Of a DNA stretch of 11,710 bases, positions 1 through 6,699 are shown piece after piece. Source of the DNA: Cellvibrionales bacterium UBA4495 (GTDB lineage: Bacteria > Pseudomonadota > Gammaproteobacteria > Pseudomonadales > Porticoccaceae); the NCBI GenBank assembly GCA_002388905.1, contig DGNJ01000031.1, forward strand, positions 19,046 through 30,755, read 5' to 3'. Below the pieces are notes generated by a model. The model was not told the DNA's origin. It saw only the letters and a program-made list of their open reading frames with translations, and did not search any database. Positions within the stretch are counted from its first letter, which is position 1; each line of letters opens with the position of its first letter. The position numbers and the translations under genes are program-made.

Positions 1-269
1 TCCATGGCCGGCAGATCGTCGTGGACCAGGGAGTAGGCGTGTATCAACTCCAGTGCGCAGGCGGCAAGATCGGTTCCCTTGTTGGCGCCCGCCACGGCCC
101 GGGCGGCGGCATAGCAGAGCGCCGGGCGCACGCGTTTGCCGCCGTTGAAGACGCTGTAGTGCATGGCCCGGTTGAGGCGGCTATCGCTGAGGCCGGAAAA
201 CAGCGTCTGTAAACGGGAATCGACGCGTTCCCGGCAATCGGCCAGGAAGAGAGTGGATGGGCCGCCCAT
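1..269 (-). CDS. ispA: Farnesyl diphosphate synthase, 5' part (runs off the window)
   Basis: Polyprenyl synthase that condenses isopentenyl diphosphate with dimethylallyl and then geranyl diphosphate to make farnesyl diphosphate in the cytoplasm. Only the first 89 codons lie in the window. Visible family landmarks are FNGGKRVRP (about residues 42-50, a conserved substrate-binding segment) and, at the window edge, HDDLPAM, the beginning of the first aspartate-rich DDxxD region that binds magnesium and diphosphate. The ATG start overlaps the xseB stop in a TAATG arrangement, so the two genes are probably translationally coupled. This xseB-ispA order is common in gammaproteobacteria, where dxs often follows; that part is outside the window. 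The domain assignment is secure. IspA rather than a longer-chain synthase is inferred from the xseB neighbour. Confidence 0.93.
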   Translation of the reverse strand, partial: MGGPSTLFLADCRERVDSRLQTLFSGLSDSRLNRAMHYSVFNGGKRVRPALCYAAARAVAGANKGTDLAACALELIHAYSLVHDDLPAM

Positions 270-514
270 TACTCGCTGGCGAGGTCGTCGAATGGGGCGG
301 TTTCCATCTTTCCGTCGCCCGTGCGGGTCAAAACCTCGACTCTCTGTTCCGCCTGTTTGAGCGCGCTCTGGCATTCACGGGTCATCTTGATGCCGTTTTC
401 GAAGGCCTTGAGGGATTCCTCCAGACTCAGGTCGCCCGACTCCAGGGCATCGACAAGATCCTCAAGGCGCGACAGGTTTTCTTCAAAATCCACGGCTTTT
501 TTGCGGGTCGCCAC
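269..514 (-). CDS. xseB: Exodeoxyribonuclease VII small subunit
   Basis: Small subunit of exonuclease VII, a cytoplasmic enzyme that degrades single-stranded DNA together with XseA. The protein is 81 residues, the usual size, and carries the family signature around residues 6-40: FEENLSRLEDLVDALESGDL followed by LEESLKAFENG. It is predicted to be two helices, with acidic, coiled-coil-like character. The GTG start at 514 is chosen because the open frame upstream has no family similarity, and an AGGAG ribosome-binding site sits at about 525-529, ten bases before it. The acidic C-terminus ends in a TAA that overlaps the ispA ATG by one base. Transcription probably starts just upstream, from the promoter at 544-573. 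Confidence 0.93.
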   Translation of the reverse strand: MATRKKAVDFEENLSRLEDLVDALESGDLSLEESLKAFENGIKMTRECQSALKQAEQRVEVLTRTGDGKMETAPFDDLASE

Positions 515-543
515 GGCGGGAAAGCTCCTTTTGATTCGGTGAA

Positions 544-573
544 ACACTACCCCACGGCGAGGGCAACGGTCAA
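544..573 (-). promoter_or_regulatory. Putative sigma-70 promoter for xseB-ispA
   Basis: Read on the minus strand, TTGACC (568-573) matches the -35 consensus in five of six positions. It is followed after 18 bases by TAGTGT (544-549), a weak -10. A start near 537 would give a leader of about 23 bases containing the AGGAG site of xseB. The geometry fits well, but the -10 is poor, so the call is moderate. Confidence 0.4.
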
Positions 574-589
574 TCGGCAGATTTGATGG

Positions 590-607
590 TGTAAGAAATA
601 TCCTACA
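590..607 (+). promoter_or_regulatory. GacA/UvrY/LetA-type upstream activating box
   Basis: The sequence TGTAAG-AAATAT-CCTACA is an 18-base inverted repeat that matches the known GacA box (TGTAAG-N6-CTTACA) at 11 of 12 specified bases. In gammaproteobacteria this box is found mainly upstream of the CsrA/RsmA-sequestering small RNAs. It is centred about 65 bases upstream of the inferred start of the small RNA at 664, a position suited to a response-regulator activator. It is also about 60 bases upstream of the inferred xseB start on the other strand, so an effect on xseB-ispA cannot be excluded. Confidence 0.75.
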
Positions 608-651
608 CAAAAAACCGTTATTTCCTAATAGTCTCCTTGCCTGGGCGGGGG

Positions 652-657
652 TATATT
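652..657 (+). promoter_or_regulatory. -10 element of the GGA-rich small RNA
   Basis: TATATT matches the sigma-70 -10 consensus in five of six positions. No recognisable -35 hexamer lies 16-18 bases upstream (TAGTCT at 629-634). That is expected of a promoter dependent on an activator bound at the 590-607 box. The inferred start is about 664. Confidence 0.55.
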
Positions 658-663
658 GTCTCC

Positions 664-822
664 TGCATGGATGCTAATGCGCAGGGACGTGCACCACCAC
701 CAGGGAACAATAAGGATGTTGGGCTCAGGGACGATGGTGGATCAGTTGTTCAGGGTTAGAGCAACACCTTTCTATACTGCTTTGCGCCCCTCTGCATGAT
801 GTGGAGGGGCGTTTATTTTTTT
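664..822 (+). ncRNA. CsrB/RsmY/RsmZ-like CsrA-sequestering small RNA (candidate)
   Basis: A non-coding unit of about 158 bases lies between an activator box plus -10 element and an intrinsic terminator. Six GGA trinucleotides fall in its first 80 bases, at 669, 685, 704, 714, 729 and 739. Several sit in hairpin loops I can draw by hand: a 3-bp stem with loop TGGA (665-674), a 5-bp stem with loop AGGGAC (678-693), and a 4-bp stem with loop ATAAGGA (706-720). A 7-bp stem at 745-765 carries the near-motif loop AGGGTTA. The site AATAAGGATGT (709-719) closely resembles the selected CsrA target RUACARGGAUGU. GGA in hairpin loops is the established mark of CsrB, RsmX, RsmY and RsmZ. These RNAs titrate CsrA/RsmA and are switched on by the GacS/GacA (BarA/UvrY) two-component system. 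No plausible ORF occupies the interval on this strand. Exact ends are inferred. Confidence 0.75.
784..822 (+). terminator. Intrinsic terminator of the small RNA
   Basis: CGCCCCTC (785-792) pairs perfectly with GAGGGGCG (804-811) across an 11-base loop. A run of Ts interrupted by one A follows at 812-822. This is a strong rho-independent terminator on the plus strand. No protein gene lies upstream on that strand for it to serve, which supports an independent small RNA transcript. Confidence 0.9.
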
Positions 823-861
823 TGATTCCCCAGGGTTATCCCCCCTCTCCCCACTTGGCCG

Positions 862-891
862 CAATCCGCAGGCGTGACCACAATCCGGAGG
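862..891 (+). repeat. Short direct repeat upstream of the second non-coding promoter
   Basis: CAATCCGCAGG (862-872) recurs as CAATCCGGAGG (881-891), with 10 of 11 bases identical and a 19-base period. It lies about 50 bases upstream of the -35 at 944. It could be a regulator-binding pair or chance. Apart from it I see nothing definite in 823-943. Confidence 0.3.
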
Positions 892-943
892 AACGTCCCC
901 TGGTAAGCAGGCAGCCCCCCGAACCATTGCCCTAAGTTGCCGG

Positions 944-972
944 TTGACAGGGCCAGCGGCTTGTTGAATGAT
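944..972 (+). promoter_or_regulatory. Sigma-70 promoter of the second non-coding unit
   Basis: A perfect -35 TTGACA (944-949) is followed after exactly 17 bases by AATGAT (967-972), which matches the -10 consensus in four of six positions. Transcription would start near 979 and run toward the terminator at 1109-1144. Confidence 0.55.
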
Positions 973-978
973 GTCGTC

Positions 979-1144
979 AAAGTGCTTCGTTGTGTGGGGG
1001 AGAGCCGCCTTCAAAAGCCTTATTCAGACCAGGCCGCGTCATCCGGCGACCATGCACGTCGAGTTCCCGGGCTGCCGGAGCAAAGACCTGTCTTCAAAGC
1101 GTCAAGAGCCCCTGTCAGTATTCGCTGACGGGGGTTTTTTGTTT
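979..1144 (+). ncRNA. Candidate small RNA, or attenuated leader of the HNH gene
   Basis: About 165 bases lie between a good promoter and an intrinsic terminator, with no credible protein gene. Small hairpins can be drawn, for example CGAC...GTCG around 1049-1063 and CCGG...CCGG around 1068-1079. It does not look like 6S, SRP, tmRNA or RNase P RNA, and it is poor in GGA motifs, so I do not recognise it. Two readings are possible. It may be a free-standing small RNA. Or it may be the 5' leader of the HNH gene, which starts 33 bases beyond the terminator and has no obvious promoter of its own. In the second reading the terminator would act as an attenuator. Confidence 0.45.
1109..1144 (+). terminator. 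Intrinsic terminator or attenuator upstream of the HNH gene
   Basis: CCCCTGTCAG (1109-1118) pairs with CTGACGGGGG (1125-1134) as a 10-bp stem with one G-U pair and a 6-base loop. It is followed by six Ts, a G and three more Ts. This is a strong intrinsic terminator on the plus strand. Confidence 0.88.
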
Positions 1145-1176
1145 GGGCGTGTTTTGTCGGGGTTGGGGTAAGCGCG

Positions 1177-1737
1177 ATGACACCGAAAATTCTCAGACTT
1201 AATCTGGCGGGACAGCCCATCGAATGGCTCGATTGGCAGAGCGCGGTCTGTCTCTATGCCAGAGAGCTGGTGGTGTGGAGCCTGGGGGATGTGGTGCAGC
1301 GGGTACGGGGAGGCATTTCCCGCTTCAGCGGCGAGCGCACCGTGGTGGACTTGCCGAGTATTATCGCCTGTGGTGGGGAGCAGTTGGCCCGGCCGCGCAC
1401 CTCTTACCCGTTGAGCAATCCCGCCTTGTTCGCACGGGACCGCTTCATGTGCATGTACTGCGCCGGTCAGTTCCCGGCAGCACAGCTCACCCGGGACCAC
1501 ATCGTGCCGGTATCCCGGGGTGGAACGGATCGCTGGGAAAACGTGGTTGCCGCCTGCCGGCGATGCAACCAGCACAAGGCCAATTTCCTGCTTGAGGATA
1601 TCGCGCTGGATCTGGTGGCGCTGCCCTACAGGCCCAACAATGCAGAATACCTGGCGCTGATCAATTCGCGCCGTATCCTTGGCGACCAGATGGAATTCCT
1701 GCGCGGACAGTTCTCGAAGAACAGTCGCTGGCTCTAA
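1177..1737 (+). CDS. HNH endonuclease family protein
   Basis: A 186-residue protein with a C-terminal HNH nuclease fold. Two zinc-binding pairs, CMYC (C92, C95) and CRRC (C127, C130), flank the catalytic segment RDHIVPVSRGG. D107-H108 supply the usual catalytic histidine, N122 is the central asparagine and H133 the final histidine, so all key residues are intact. The first 85 residues form a conserved N-terminal region with no assigned function (LNLAGQPIEWLDWQSAV and onward) that I recognise from similar gammaproteobacterial HNH proteins. The DNA target and cellular role are unknown, and there is no restriction methylase or toxin partner beside it. The ATG has only a loose GGGG-type ribosome site. 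The gene follows a terminator closely, so its expression may depend on read-through. It converges with the sodium symporter, 18 bases away. Confidence 0.88.
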   Translation: MTPKILRLNLAGQPIEWLDWQSAVCLYARELVVWSLGDVVQRVRGGISRFSGERTVVDLPSIIACGGEQLARPRTSYPLSNPALFARDRFMCMYCAGQFPAAQLTRDHIVPVSRGGTDRWENVVAACRRCNQHKANFLLEDIALDLVALPYRPNNAEYLALINSRRILGDQMEFLRGQFSKNSRWL

Positions 1738-1755
1738 CAATCGGGTTAACAGGCC

Positions 1756-3102
1756 CTAAAGAAAAATAGCCTGGACAAAGACCGTGGCGATCAACAGCGG
1801 GCAAAAATAGCGCACGTAGGTGGGCCAGACCTTCCAGAACAGGGTCTTTTGCGCACCGGGGTTCCCGGCCCGGATCTCTTCCAGAAGGGCGTTTCGGTTG
1901 AATGCCCAGCCGGCGAACAGACACAGGGCAATGCCGAGCAGTGGTTGGCTGAATTCCGTGGTCAGTGTCACCACGGCGCCGAAAAGCGGATCGAAAAATA
2001 CCGCGATCGTCGCTGTTCCCGCGAAGATAATTCCCCCCACCAGCCAGGCAGCGGTTTTACGGTTCAGAGACGTGGTCTCGGTGGCCAAGGCGACGGGCAC
2101 CTCGAGCATTGAAATGGAGGAAGTCAGAGCGGCTATGGTCATCAGAGCGAAGAAGGCCGTTGCCACCCCGTTGCCCAGTGGCCCCATCGAATCGAACAGG
2201 GCCGGCAACACCCGGAATATCAGGTCCGGGCCAGCCTGGAGTTGTCCGTTGGCATAGATTTCCACGCCCAGTTCCCGGCCAGCGAACATGGCCGGAATGA
2301 TCAGCAGGCCGGCGAGGAAAGCCACACCGATATCCACCAGCGTTACAATCGCCCCGGTGGCCGGCAGGCTGTCCCCCTCGCGGATGTAGGAGCCGTAAAC
2401 CAGCATGGTGCCCACGCCCAGTGACAGGGAGAAAAAGGCCTGCCCCAGCGCACTGATCACCAGCGTGGAGCTTATACGGGCGAAGTCCGGCAACAGATAC
2501 ACGGTCAGGCCGGCAATGGCGCCGTCCCGGGTCAGCACATAGCCTATTAGCGCCACCAGCAATGCCACCAGGGTGGGCATCAGCCGGGAGGACCAGCGCT
2601 CGATGCCGTGCTTCACGCCCTCGCTGACGACGCCGGCGGTGATCAGGGAAAACAGGCCGGCGAACAGGAGATTGCGGGGCACGCCGTCCCTGGCCAGCCA
2701 GGCGGCGGGACGGTCGAGTCCGGCCAGGGCGGCGCCTGATGAGGCAAGGTTAGCGGCCATCCAGCCGGCCACCAGGGAATAGAAGCAGAGAATCAGGCTG
2801 GCCACCAGGATGCCGTAACTGCCCACGAGTCGCCCGGTCAGTCGCACGCCGGGGCGGGGTGACAGCCCCTGCAGGGCGGTGACGATATTGGCCCTTGTGT
2901 GGCGGCCGATGGTGAGTTCCGCCATCAGGGCCGGATAGGCCAGGGTAAAGGCCAGCACCAGGTAGATGAGCACGAAGGCGGCACCGCCGCCATTGGCGGT
3001 ATTGGTGGGGAAGCCCCAGATATTGCCAAGCCCCACGGCGGAGCCGGCGGCGGCGAGCACAAAGCCCAGTCGGGAGGTGAATTGTTCTCGTTGTTTCAGC
3101 AA
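1756..3102 (-). CDS. Sodium-dependent symporter, NSS (neurotransmitter:sodium symporter) family
   Basis: Inner-membrane secondary transporter of 448 residues with the LeuT-type architecture, about 11 hydrophobic segments. It presumably imports an amino acid or related solute with sodium; the substrate cannot be read from the sequence. The first membrane segment has the family core GSAVGLGNIWGFP (residues 20-32), followed by NGGGAAF (38-44). The residue before FP is G30. LeuT has arginine at this outer-gate position, so this protein belongs to a variant group. The start is a TTG at 3102: there is no ATG, GTG or other TTG in the open frame between it and the upstream stop, and an AAGGCGA site lies about ten bases before it. 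It is the last gene of the minus-strand series, 97 bases downstream of the universal stress gene. Confidence 0.88.
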   Translation of the reverse strand: MLKQREQFTSRLGFVLAAAGSAVGLGNIWGFPTNTANGGGAAFVLIYLVLAFTLAYPALMAELTIGRHTRANIVTALQGLSPRPGVRLTGRLVGSYGILVASLILCFYSLVAGWMAANLASSGAALAGLDRPAAWLARDGVPRNLLFAGLFSLITAGVVSEGVKHGIERWSSRLMPTLVALLVALIGYVLTRDGAIAGLTVYLLPDFARISSTLVISALGQAFFSLSLGVGTMLVYGSYIREGDSLPATGAIVTLVDIGVAFLAGLLIIPAMFAGRELGVEIYANGQLQAGPDLIFRVLPALFDSMGPLGNGVATAFFALMTIAALTSSISMLEVPVALATETTSLNRKTAAWLVGGIIFAGTATIAVFFDPLFGAVVTLTTEFSQPLLGIALCLFAGWAFNRNALLEEIRAGNPGAQKTLFWKVWPTYVRYFCPLLIATVFVQAIFL

Positions 3103-3156
3103 GACTTTGCCGTCGCCTTGTTGCCGGTGAACGAGGGTGACGGGTTATGCGGGCCA

Positions 3157-3183
3157 GGGAAATCCGGCCAACGTCCGGATCCC
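3157..3183 (-). other. Intercistronic inverted repeat between the stress protein and symporter genes
   Basis: ATCCGG (3162-3167) pairs with CCGGAT (3175-3180) and the stem extends through GGG/CCC with two unpaired As. There is no T run on either strand, so it is not a standard intrinsic terminator. It could stabilise or process the transcript between the two genes. Confidence 0.35.
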
Positions 3184-3199
3184 TTCCCGTCAGAATGCC

Positions 3200-4000
3200 C
3201 TATACAATGACCACCAGATCGTGGTCGATGGTCTGCATAATGTTGTTGATCTTGCGACCTCGCAGCGCGGCGCGTATACCGCTGCGGCGGGTGGCGCCGA
3301 TGACCACCATGCCGGCCCCGATTTCGCCCACCACTTCCGCCAGTTTCTCGCCGATATCGCCCATTTTGAAGTGGATGTTTTCATTGGGCAGGCCCGTTTT
3401 CTCCACGATCCTGGCCCGGTCCGGGTATTGCATGGAATCCTGATAGACGTGAACCAGGTGCACCGATGATCCGTACTCGCTTCCGGCGAGCTTGCCGAAA
3501 TCCAGTATGCGTTTGTTCAGGTCCGAGATTTTTTCGTCCCGAACGTCCATGGCCACCACAATTGGCTTTTTCTCGGGTGTGCGGGTGGACTGGAACAGGG
3601 CGATTGGGAGCTGGGCGTTGCGCACCAGATACCAGAATTCATCGCTGAGTTTCTGGCGCCCTTCCTGGCCTGGGTGGGGCAAAAGGATGGAGGTAGCCCC
3701 TACTTTCTCGGCGGAATACATGATCGAATCGGCCCAGTCCTGGCTCCACGAAATTCGCAGGGAGAGGTCAATATCAAGTTCGAGAAGCGGTGCGGCCAGA
3801 GATTTGATCCATTCGTCGTCCCGGTAGACGGCCTCGTTGGTGGCGGCCGGATCCACGTGGCTGTAATCCACCGCGGTCATGATGGTTACCTTGGGCGGGT
3901 TGTCGGGAAAGTACTTGGCGATACTGACAACCCGGTCGATGATGGGGAAATTCTCGGCCGTGGGGTCGACCACAACCAGCAGGTTTTCTCTTTCGGCCAC
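3200..4000 (-). CDS. Tandem universal stress protein (UspE-like)
   Basis: A cytoplasmic protein of 266 residues with two UspA-like domains, roughly residues 1-137 and 145-266. Each has the alternating strand-helix pattern, with strands such as NLLVVVDPT (6-14), PIVVAMDV (146-153) and MVVIGATRRSG (231-241). The length and two-domain layout match UspE-type proteins. The usual ATP-binding motif G-2x-G-9x-G(S/T) is not intact in either half: the second reads GATRRSG with arginine where the second glycine should be. It is therefore probably of the non-ATP-binding type. The GTG start at 4000 is fixed by an excellent AGGAGGT ribosome site (4007-4013), six bases upstream. It lies 106 bases after purK on the same strand. 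The exact role (stress survival, motility or redox) cannot be told from the sequence. Confidence 0.88.
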   Translation of the reverse strand: MAERENLLVVVDPTAENFPIIDRVVSIAKYFPDNPPKVTIMTAVDYSHVDPAATNEAVYRDDEWIKSLAAPLLELDIDLSLRISWSQDWADSIMYSAEKVGATSILLPHPGQEGRQKLSDEFWYLVRNAQLPIALFQSTRTPEKKPIVVAMDVRDEKISDLNKRILDFGKLAGSEYGSSVHLVHVYQDSMQYPDRARIVEKTGLPNENIHFKMGDIGEKLAEVVGEIGAGMVVIGATRRSGIRAALRGRKINNIMQTIDHDLVVIV

Positions 4001-4106
4001 CTGTTACCTCCTATGTCTTATGTCTTTAGTGTAATGCCACTGGAGTCATTGCGCGACTGATTCGTTCCAGCTTAATGAACGCCTTGGCTGCCATCAAGGA
4101 AATCCT

Positions 4107-5186
4107 TCAGGCGGCTTCCCCTTTCAGGTTGTCCCGCACCCAGTCAATGACCCGGCCGTAGCGGTCGGGCAACAGGTCGCGCAGAGCCGATAATGGCGAC
4201 TCCAGGGACGCCCGGCCACCTGAGCAAAAATTGATGTGTCCGACCTTGCGCCCCGGCCGGACTGTCTTGCCGTACCAGTAGAGCTCGGCCTGGGGAATGC
4301 TCAGCCAGGCGTCGTTGCGGTCGGTGCCCAGGAGATTGATCATGACAGTCGGGCCTTTTACCGCCGGGGTGGCCATGGGCAGGCCCGCCACCGCGCGCAG
4401 GTGCAGTTCAAACTGGCTGATGCTGGCGCCGGCCTGGGTCCAGTGGCCGCTGTTGTGCACCCGGGGCGCCAGTTCGTTAACCATGAGCCGTTCGCCGAGG
4501 CGGAAGCATTCCATTGCCATCACGCCCACGTAGTCCAGTTCCCCGAGAATCCGGCCGAGCATGGTTTCGGCCTGCTGTTGAAGGGGGGCAAGGCGGTCCA
4601 GGCCCGCCAGGGAGGCATGCAGAGGGCCGCCCACATGGAGGTTCAGGGCAAGAGGATAAAAATACAGGCGGCCCTGGCGATCCCGGGCTCCCACCAAGGA
4701 GAGCTCCTCGTCGAAGGGGATTCCGCGTTCGGCAATGGCGGCGCCGCGCCAGTCGTCGGGAATGGTTCCTTCCCGAGGGTCCAGCCATGACTGTCCCTTG
4801 CCGTCGTAACCCCCGCGGCGGCGCTTGAGCAGGACCCTGTCCCCCAGTTCCCGGAAAAGCGTGTGGCAATCCAGGGTTGTATCCACCGCACGCCATGGGG
4901 CTGTGTCGATAGCCAGATCATCGAGGAGCTGTTTCTGGGGCAGGCGGTCCGCCAGGCGGCCAAAAACCGGACGATTGACGAAATTGGGATGATCGGCGAG
5001 GCGACGGGTGGCGTCGGTCTCGGGCCAGTGCTCGATCTCCGCGGTAACCAGATCATCCGGCGCCATATCGGGCACCGGAGCCTCGGGCGCAAAGCTCACC
5101 GGCCGTACATCCATAGCCAGGGGCAGGCCGGCATGGCGCATCATGGCACCCAACTGCCCATTGCCGAGTACCCAGATGGTGCTCAC
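4107..5186 (-). CDS. purK: N5-carboxyaminoimidazole ribonucleotide synthase
   Basis: ATP-grasp enzyme of de novo purine synthesis. It converts aminoimidazole ribonucleotide, ATP and bicarbonate to N5-CAIR in the cytoplasm. The protein is 359 residues, close to E. coli PurK. The N-terminal nucleotide-fold segment [15 protein letters not shown] (6-20) is typical. The ATP-grasp loop [10 protein letters not shown] (123-132) and the metal and substrate segment [20 protein letters not shown] (225-244) followed by NSGHWTQ (245-251) are intact. The GTG start at 5186 overlaps the purE TGA by four bases (GTGA), indicating translational coupling. Its product is the substrate of PurE. Its bicarbonate substrate could be supplied by the transporter encoded upstream. 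No anomalies seen. Confidence 0.97.
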   Translation of the reverse strand: MSTIWVLGNGQLGAMMRHAGLPLAMDVRPVSFAPEAPVPDMAPDDLVTAEIEHWPETDATRRLADHPNFVNRPVFGRLADRLPQKQLLDDLAIDTAPWRAVDTTLDCHTLFRELGDRVLLKRRRGGYDGKGQSWLDPREGTIPDDWRGAAIAERGIPFDEELSLVGARDRQGRLYFYPLALNLHVGGPLHASLAGLDRLAPLQQQAETMLGRILGELDYVGVMAMECFRLGERLMVNELAPRVHNSGHWTQAGASISQFELHLRAVAGLPMATPAVKGPTVMINLLGTDRNDAWLSIPQAELYWYGKTVRPGRKVGHINFCSGGRASLESPLSALRDLLPDRYGRVIDWVRDNLKGEAA

Positions 5187-5671
5187 TGCCTGGGGTCCGG
5201 ATTGTCGAGAACGGCCTCGGTCTGCTGGCGGCGGAAACTGTCCAGACGCGCGGCGAGCTCGGTGTCGCTGTTGGCCAGTATCTGGGCGGCCAGGAGCCCG
5301 GCATTGAAGGCGCCCGAGGTGCCGATGGCGAGGGTGCCCACGGCGACGCCCCTGGGCATCTGGACGATGGACAGAAGGCTGTCCAGCCCGTTGAGGGCCT
5401 TGCTTTGCACGGGCACACCCAGCACCGGCAGGCGGGTCTTGGCGGCGATCATGCCCGGCAGGTGGGCGGCACCGCCGGCGCCGGCAATAATGACTTCCAG
5501 GCCGCGGTCGACGGCGCCGGTGGCAAAACTCATCAGTTTGTCCGGTGTCCGGTGGGCCGAGACCACTTCCACCTGATGATCAACGCCAAGCCTGTCCAGA
5601 ATTTCCACGGCGGCTTCCATGGTTGGCCAGTCGCTTTTCGAGCCCATGATGATGGCCACTTTCGGTTGCAT
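5183..5671 (-). CDS. purE: N5-carboxyaminoimidazole ribonucleotide mutase (class I PurE)
   Basis: Catalyses the transfer of the carboxylate of N5-CAIR to carbon 4, giving CAIR in purine synthesis, as a homo-octamer in the family. The hallmark segments are intact: MGSKSDW (9-15), SAHRTP with the conserved histidine (38-43) and the glycine-rich [12 protein letters not shown] (63-74). I choose the ATG at 5671, giving 162 residues. It has a GGAG ribosome site six bases upstream, and the resulting N-terminus matches the family. The alternative GTG at 5683 has its GAGG only three bases away, which is too close. The stop overlaps the purK start by four bases. The gene starts 17 bases after the end of the bicarbonate transporter gene, so the three genes are very likely co-transcribed. 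Confidence 0.97.
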   Translation of the reverse strand: MQPKVAIIMGSKSDWPTMEAAVEILDRLGVDHQVEVVSAHRTPDKLMSFATGAVDRGLEVIIAGAGGAAHLPGMIAAKTRLPVLGVPVQSKALNGLDSLLSIVQMPRGVAVGTLAIGTSGAFNAGLLAAQILANSDTELAARLDSFRRQQTEAVLDNPDPRQ

Positions 5672-5688
5672 CGGTTTCTCCACAAACC

Positions 5689-6621
5689 TCAGCCCATCCA
5701 GGCGATGAGCCGGTGATAAAGGGGAATGCCCACCATGACGTTGAGCGGAAAGGTTATCCCCAGTGAAACAAACATGGCGAGACCGATATCGGCCTCTTTA
5801 ATGGCTCCGCGTATCGCCGCCGGTGCCGCGATATAGGAGGCGCTGGCGGTGAGGGTTGCCAGTATCAGCGCCGACCCCTCCGACAGGCCCAACAGGTGGC
5901 CGGTCGCGGCGCCCGCGAAGGCTAAAACAAAAGGTGCCGCCAGGGCAAACCCTATTAATCGCCAGTGCTGCCAGGGAAAGGGGAACAGGTACCTGGCGGT
6001 ACATAGACCCATTTCCAGCAGAAACAGCGCCAACAGCCCCTTGAAAGCCGTCAGGAACAGGGGGGCCACGGATCCGCCGCCATCGGCACCGTACAGATAA
6101 CCGATGAGTACACCGCCGGCGAGCAGTATAACACCGCGGCTGGTAAAGGCCTCATGGAGTACCGCCGGAAGCTCACTCCGGGAGCCGGACACGCGGCGGT
6201 AGAGAATGATGGCAACAATGATGGCGGGCAGTTCCATCAGCACCAGATAGAGGGTGGCTTCCGGCGCGATATCCAGACCCCGGGACTGGCCGTAGGCAAG
6301 GGCCACGGCGAACGTACCGGCGCTCACGGAGCCATAGTGCGCGGCGATACTGGCGCTGTTGGCACTATCGAGCCGAACAAGGCGCCGCAGCACCGGATAA
6401 CAGGCCAGGGGGATGAGCCCGCCCAGAATGGCGATAGCCGCCAGCTGTGGCACCAGCGCCATATCCAGGCGCCCGTGCAGGGCCAGGCCGCCCTTGAGGC
6501 CGATGGTCAGCATCAGCAGGATACTCAGGGTATCGTAGGCGGCCTTGGGGACCTGCAGGTCGGAGCGCGCTATCCCGGCGATAATCCCCAGGATGAAGAA
6601 AGTGACGACAATATCCGGCAT
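5689..6621 (-). CDS. SbtA-like sodium-dependent bicarbonate transporter
   Basis: An inner-membrane protein of 310 residues with about ten hydrophobic segments, belonging to the SbtA (DUF897) family. Cyanobacterial members import bicarbonate with sodium. Recognised segments are [14 protein letters not shown] (37-50), [17 protein letters not shown] (95-111), [16 protein letters not shown] (258-273) and [18 protein letters not shown] (286-303), the last three being family hallmarks. It is shorter than the roughly 370-residue cyanobacterial SbtA, mainly because of a short central cytoplasmic loop (about residues 141-160). No sbtB-like regulator gene is nearby. The ATG at 6621 has an AGGAAGGG ribosome site. 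It is followed by purE and purK, whose pathway consumes bicarbonate, and is divergent from a CbbR-like regulator. Bicarbonate as the substrate is inferred from the family. Confidence 0.88.
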   Translation of the reverse strand: MPDIVVTFFILGIIAGIARSDLQVPKAAYDTLSILLMLTIGLKGGLALHGRLDMALVPQLAAIAILGGLIPLACYPVLRRLVRLDSANSASIAAHYGSVSAGTFAVALAYGQSRGLDIAPEATLYLVLMELPAIIVAIILYRRVSGSRSELPAVLHEAFTSRGVILLAGGVLIGYLYGADGGGSVAPLFLTAFKGLLALFLLEMGLCTARYLFPFPWQHWRLIGFALAAPFVLAFAGAATGHLLGLSEGSALILATLTASASYIAAPAAIRGAIKEADIGLAMFVSLGITFPLNVMVGIPLYHRLIAWMG

Positions 6622-6699
6622 GATGCCCTTCCTGTTGTGTAAGTCGGGTTATTGTCATGGTATTGAGATATAGTGCCTAATTAATTATTGGCTCTTACT

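Noticed and set aside
772..1014. An 80-codon minus-strand open frame across the first terminator
   Set aside because: It begins and ends inside non-coding signals (terminator 784-822, promoter 944-972) and its residue composition is not protein-like.
979..1108. 6S, SRP or tRNA-like gene in the second non-coding unit
   Set aside because: I looked for conserved SRP-loop, 6S bubble and tRNA T-arm features on both strands and found no convincing match.
1102..1740. A 212-codon open frame antisense to the HNH gene
   Set aside because: It mirrors the GC-biased third positions of the HNH gene, crosses an intrinsic terminator and has no recognisable domain. The HNH frame has all catalytic residues.
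6678..6687. Palindrome TAATTAATTA as the main regulator site
   Set aside because: Short and AT-only; such palindromes are common in AT-rich promoter DNA. The 6702-6717 repeat is the better candidate.
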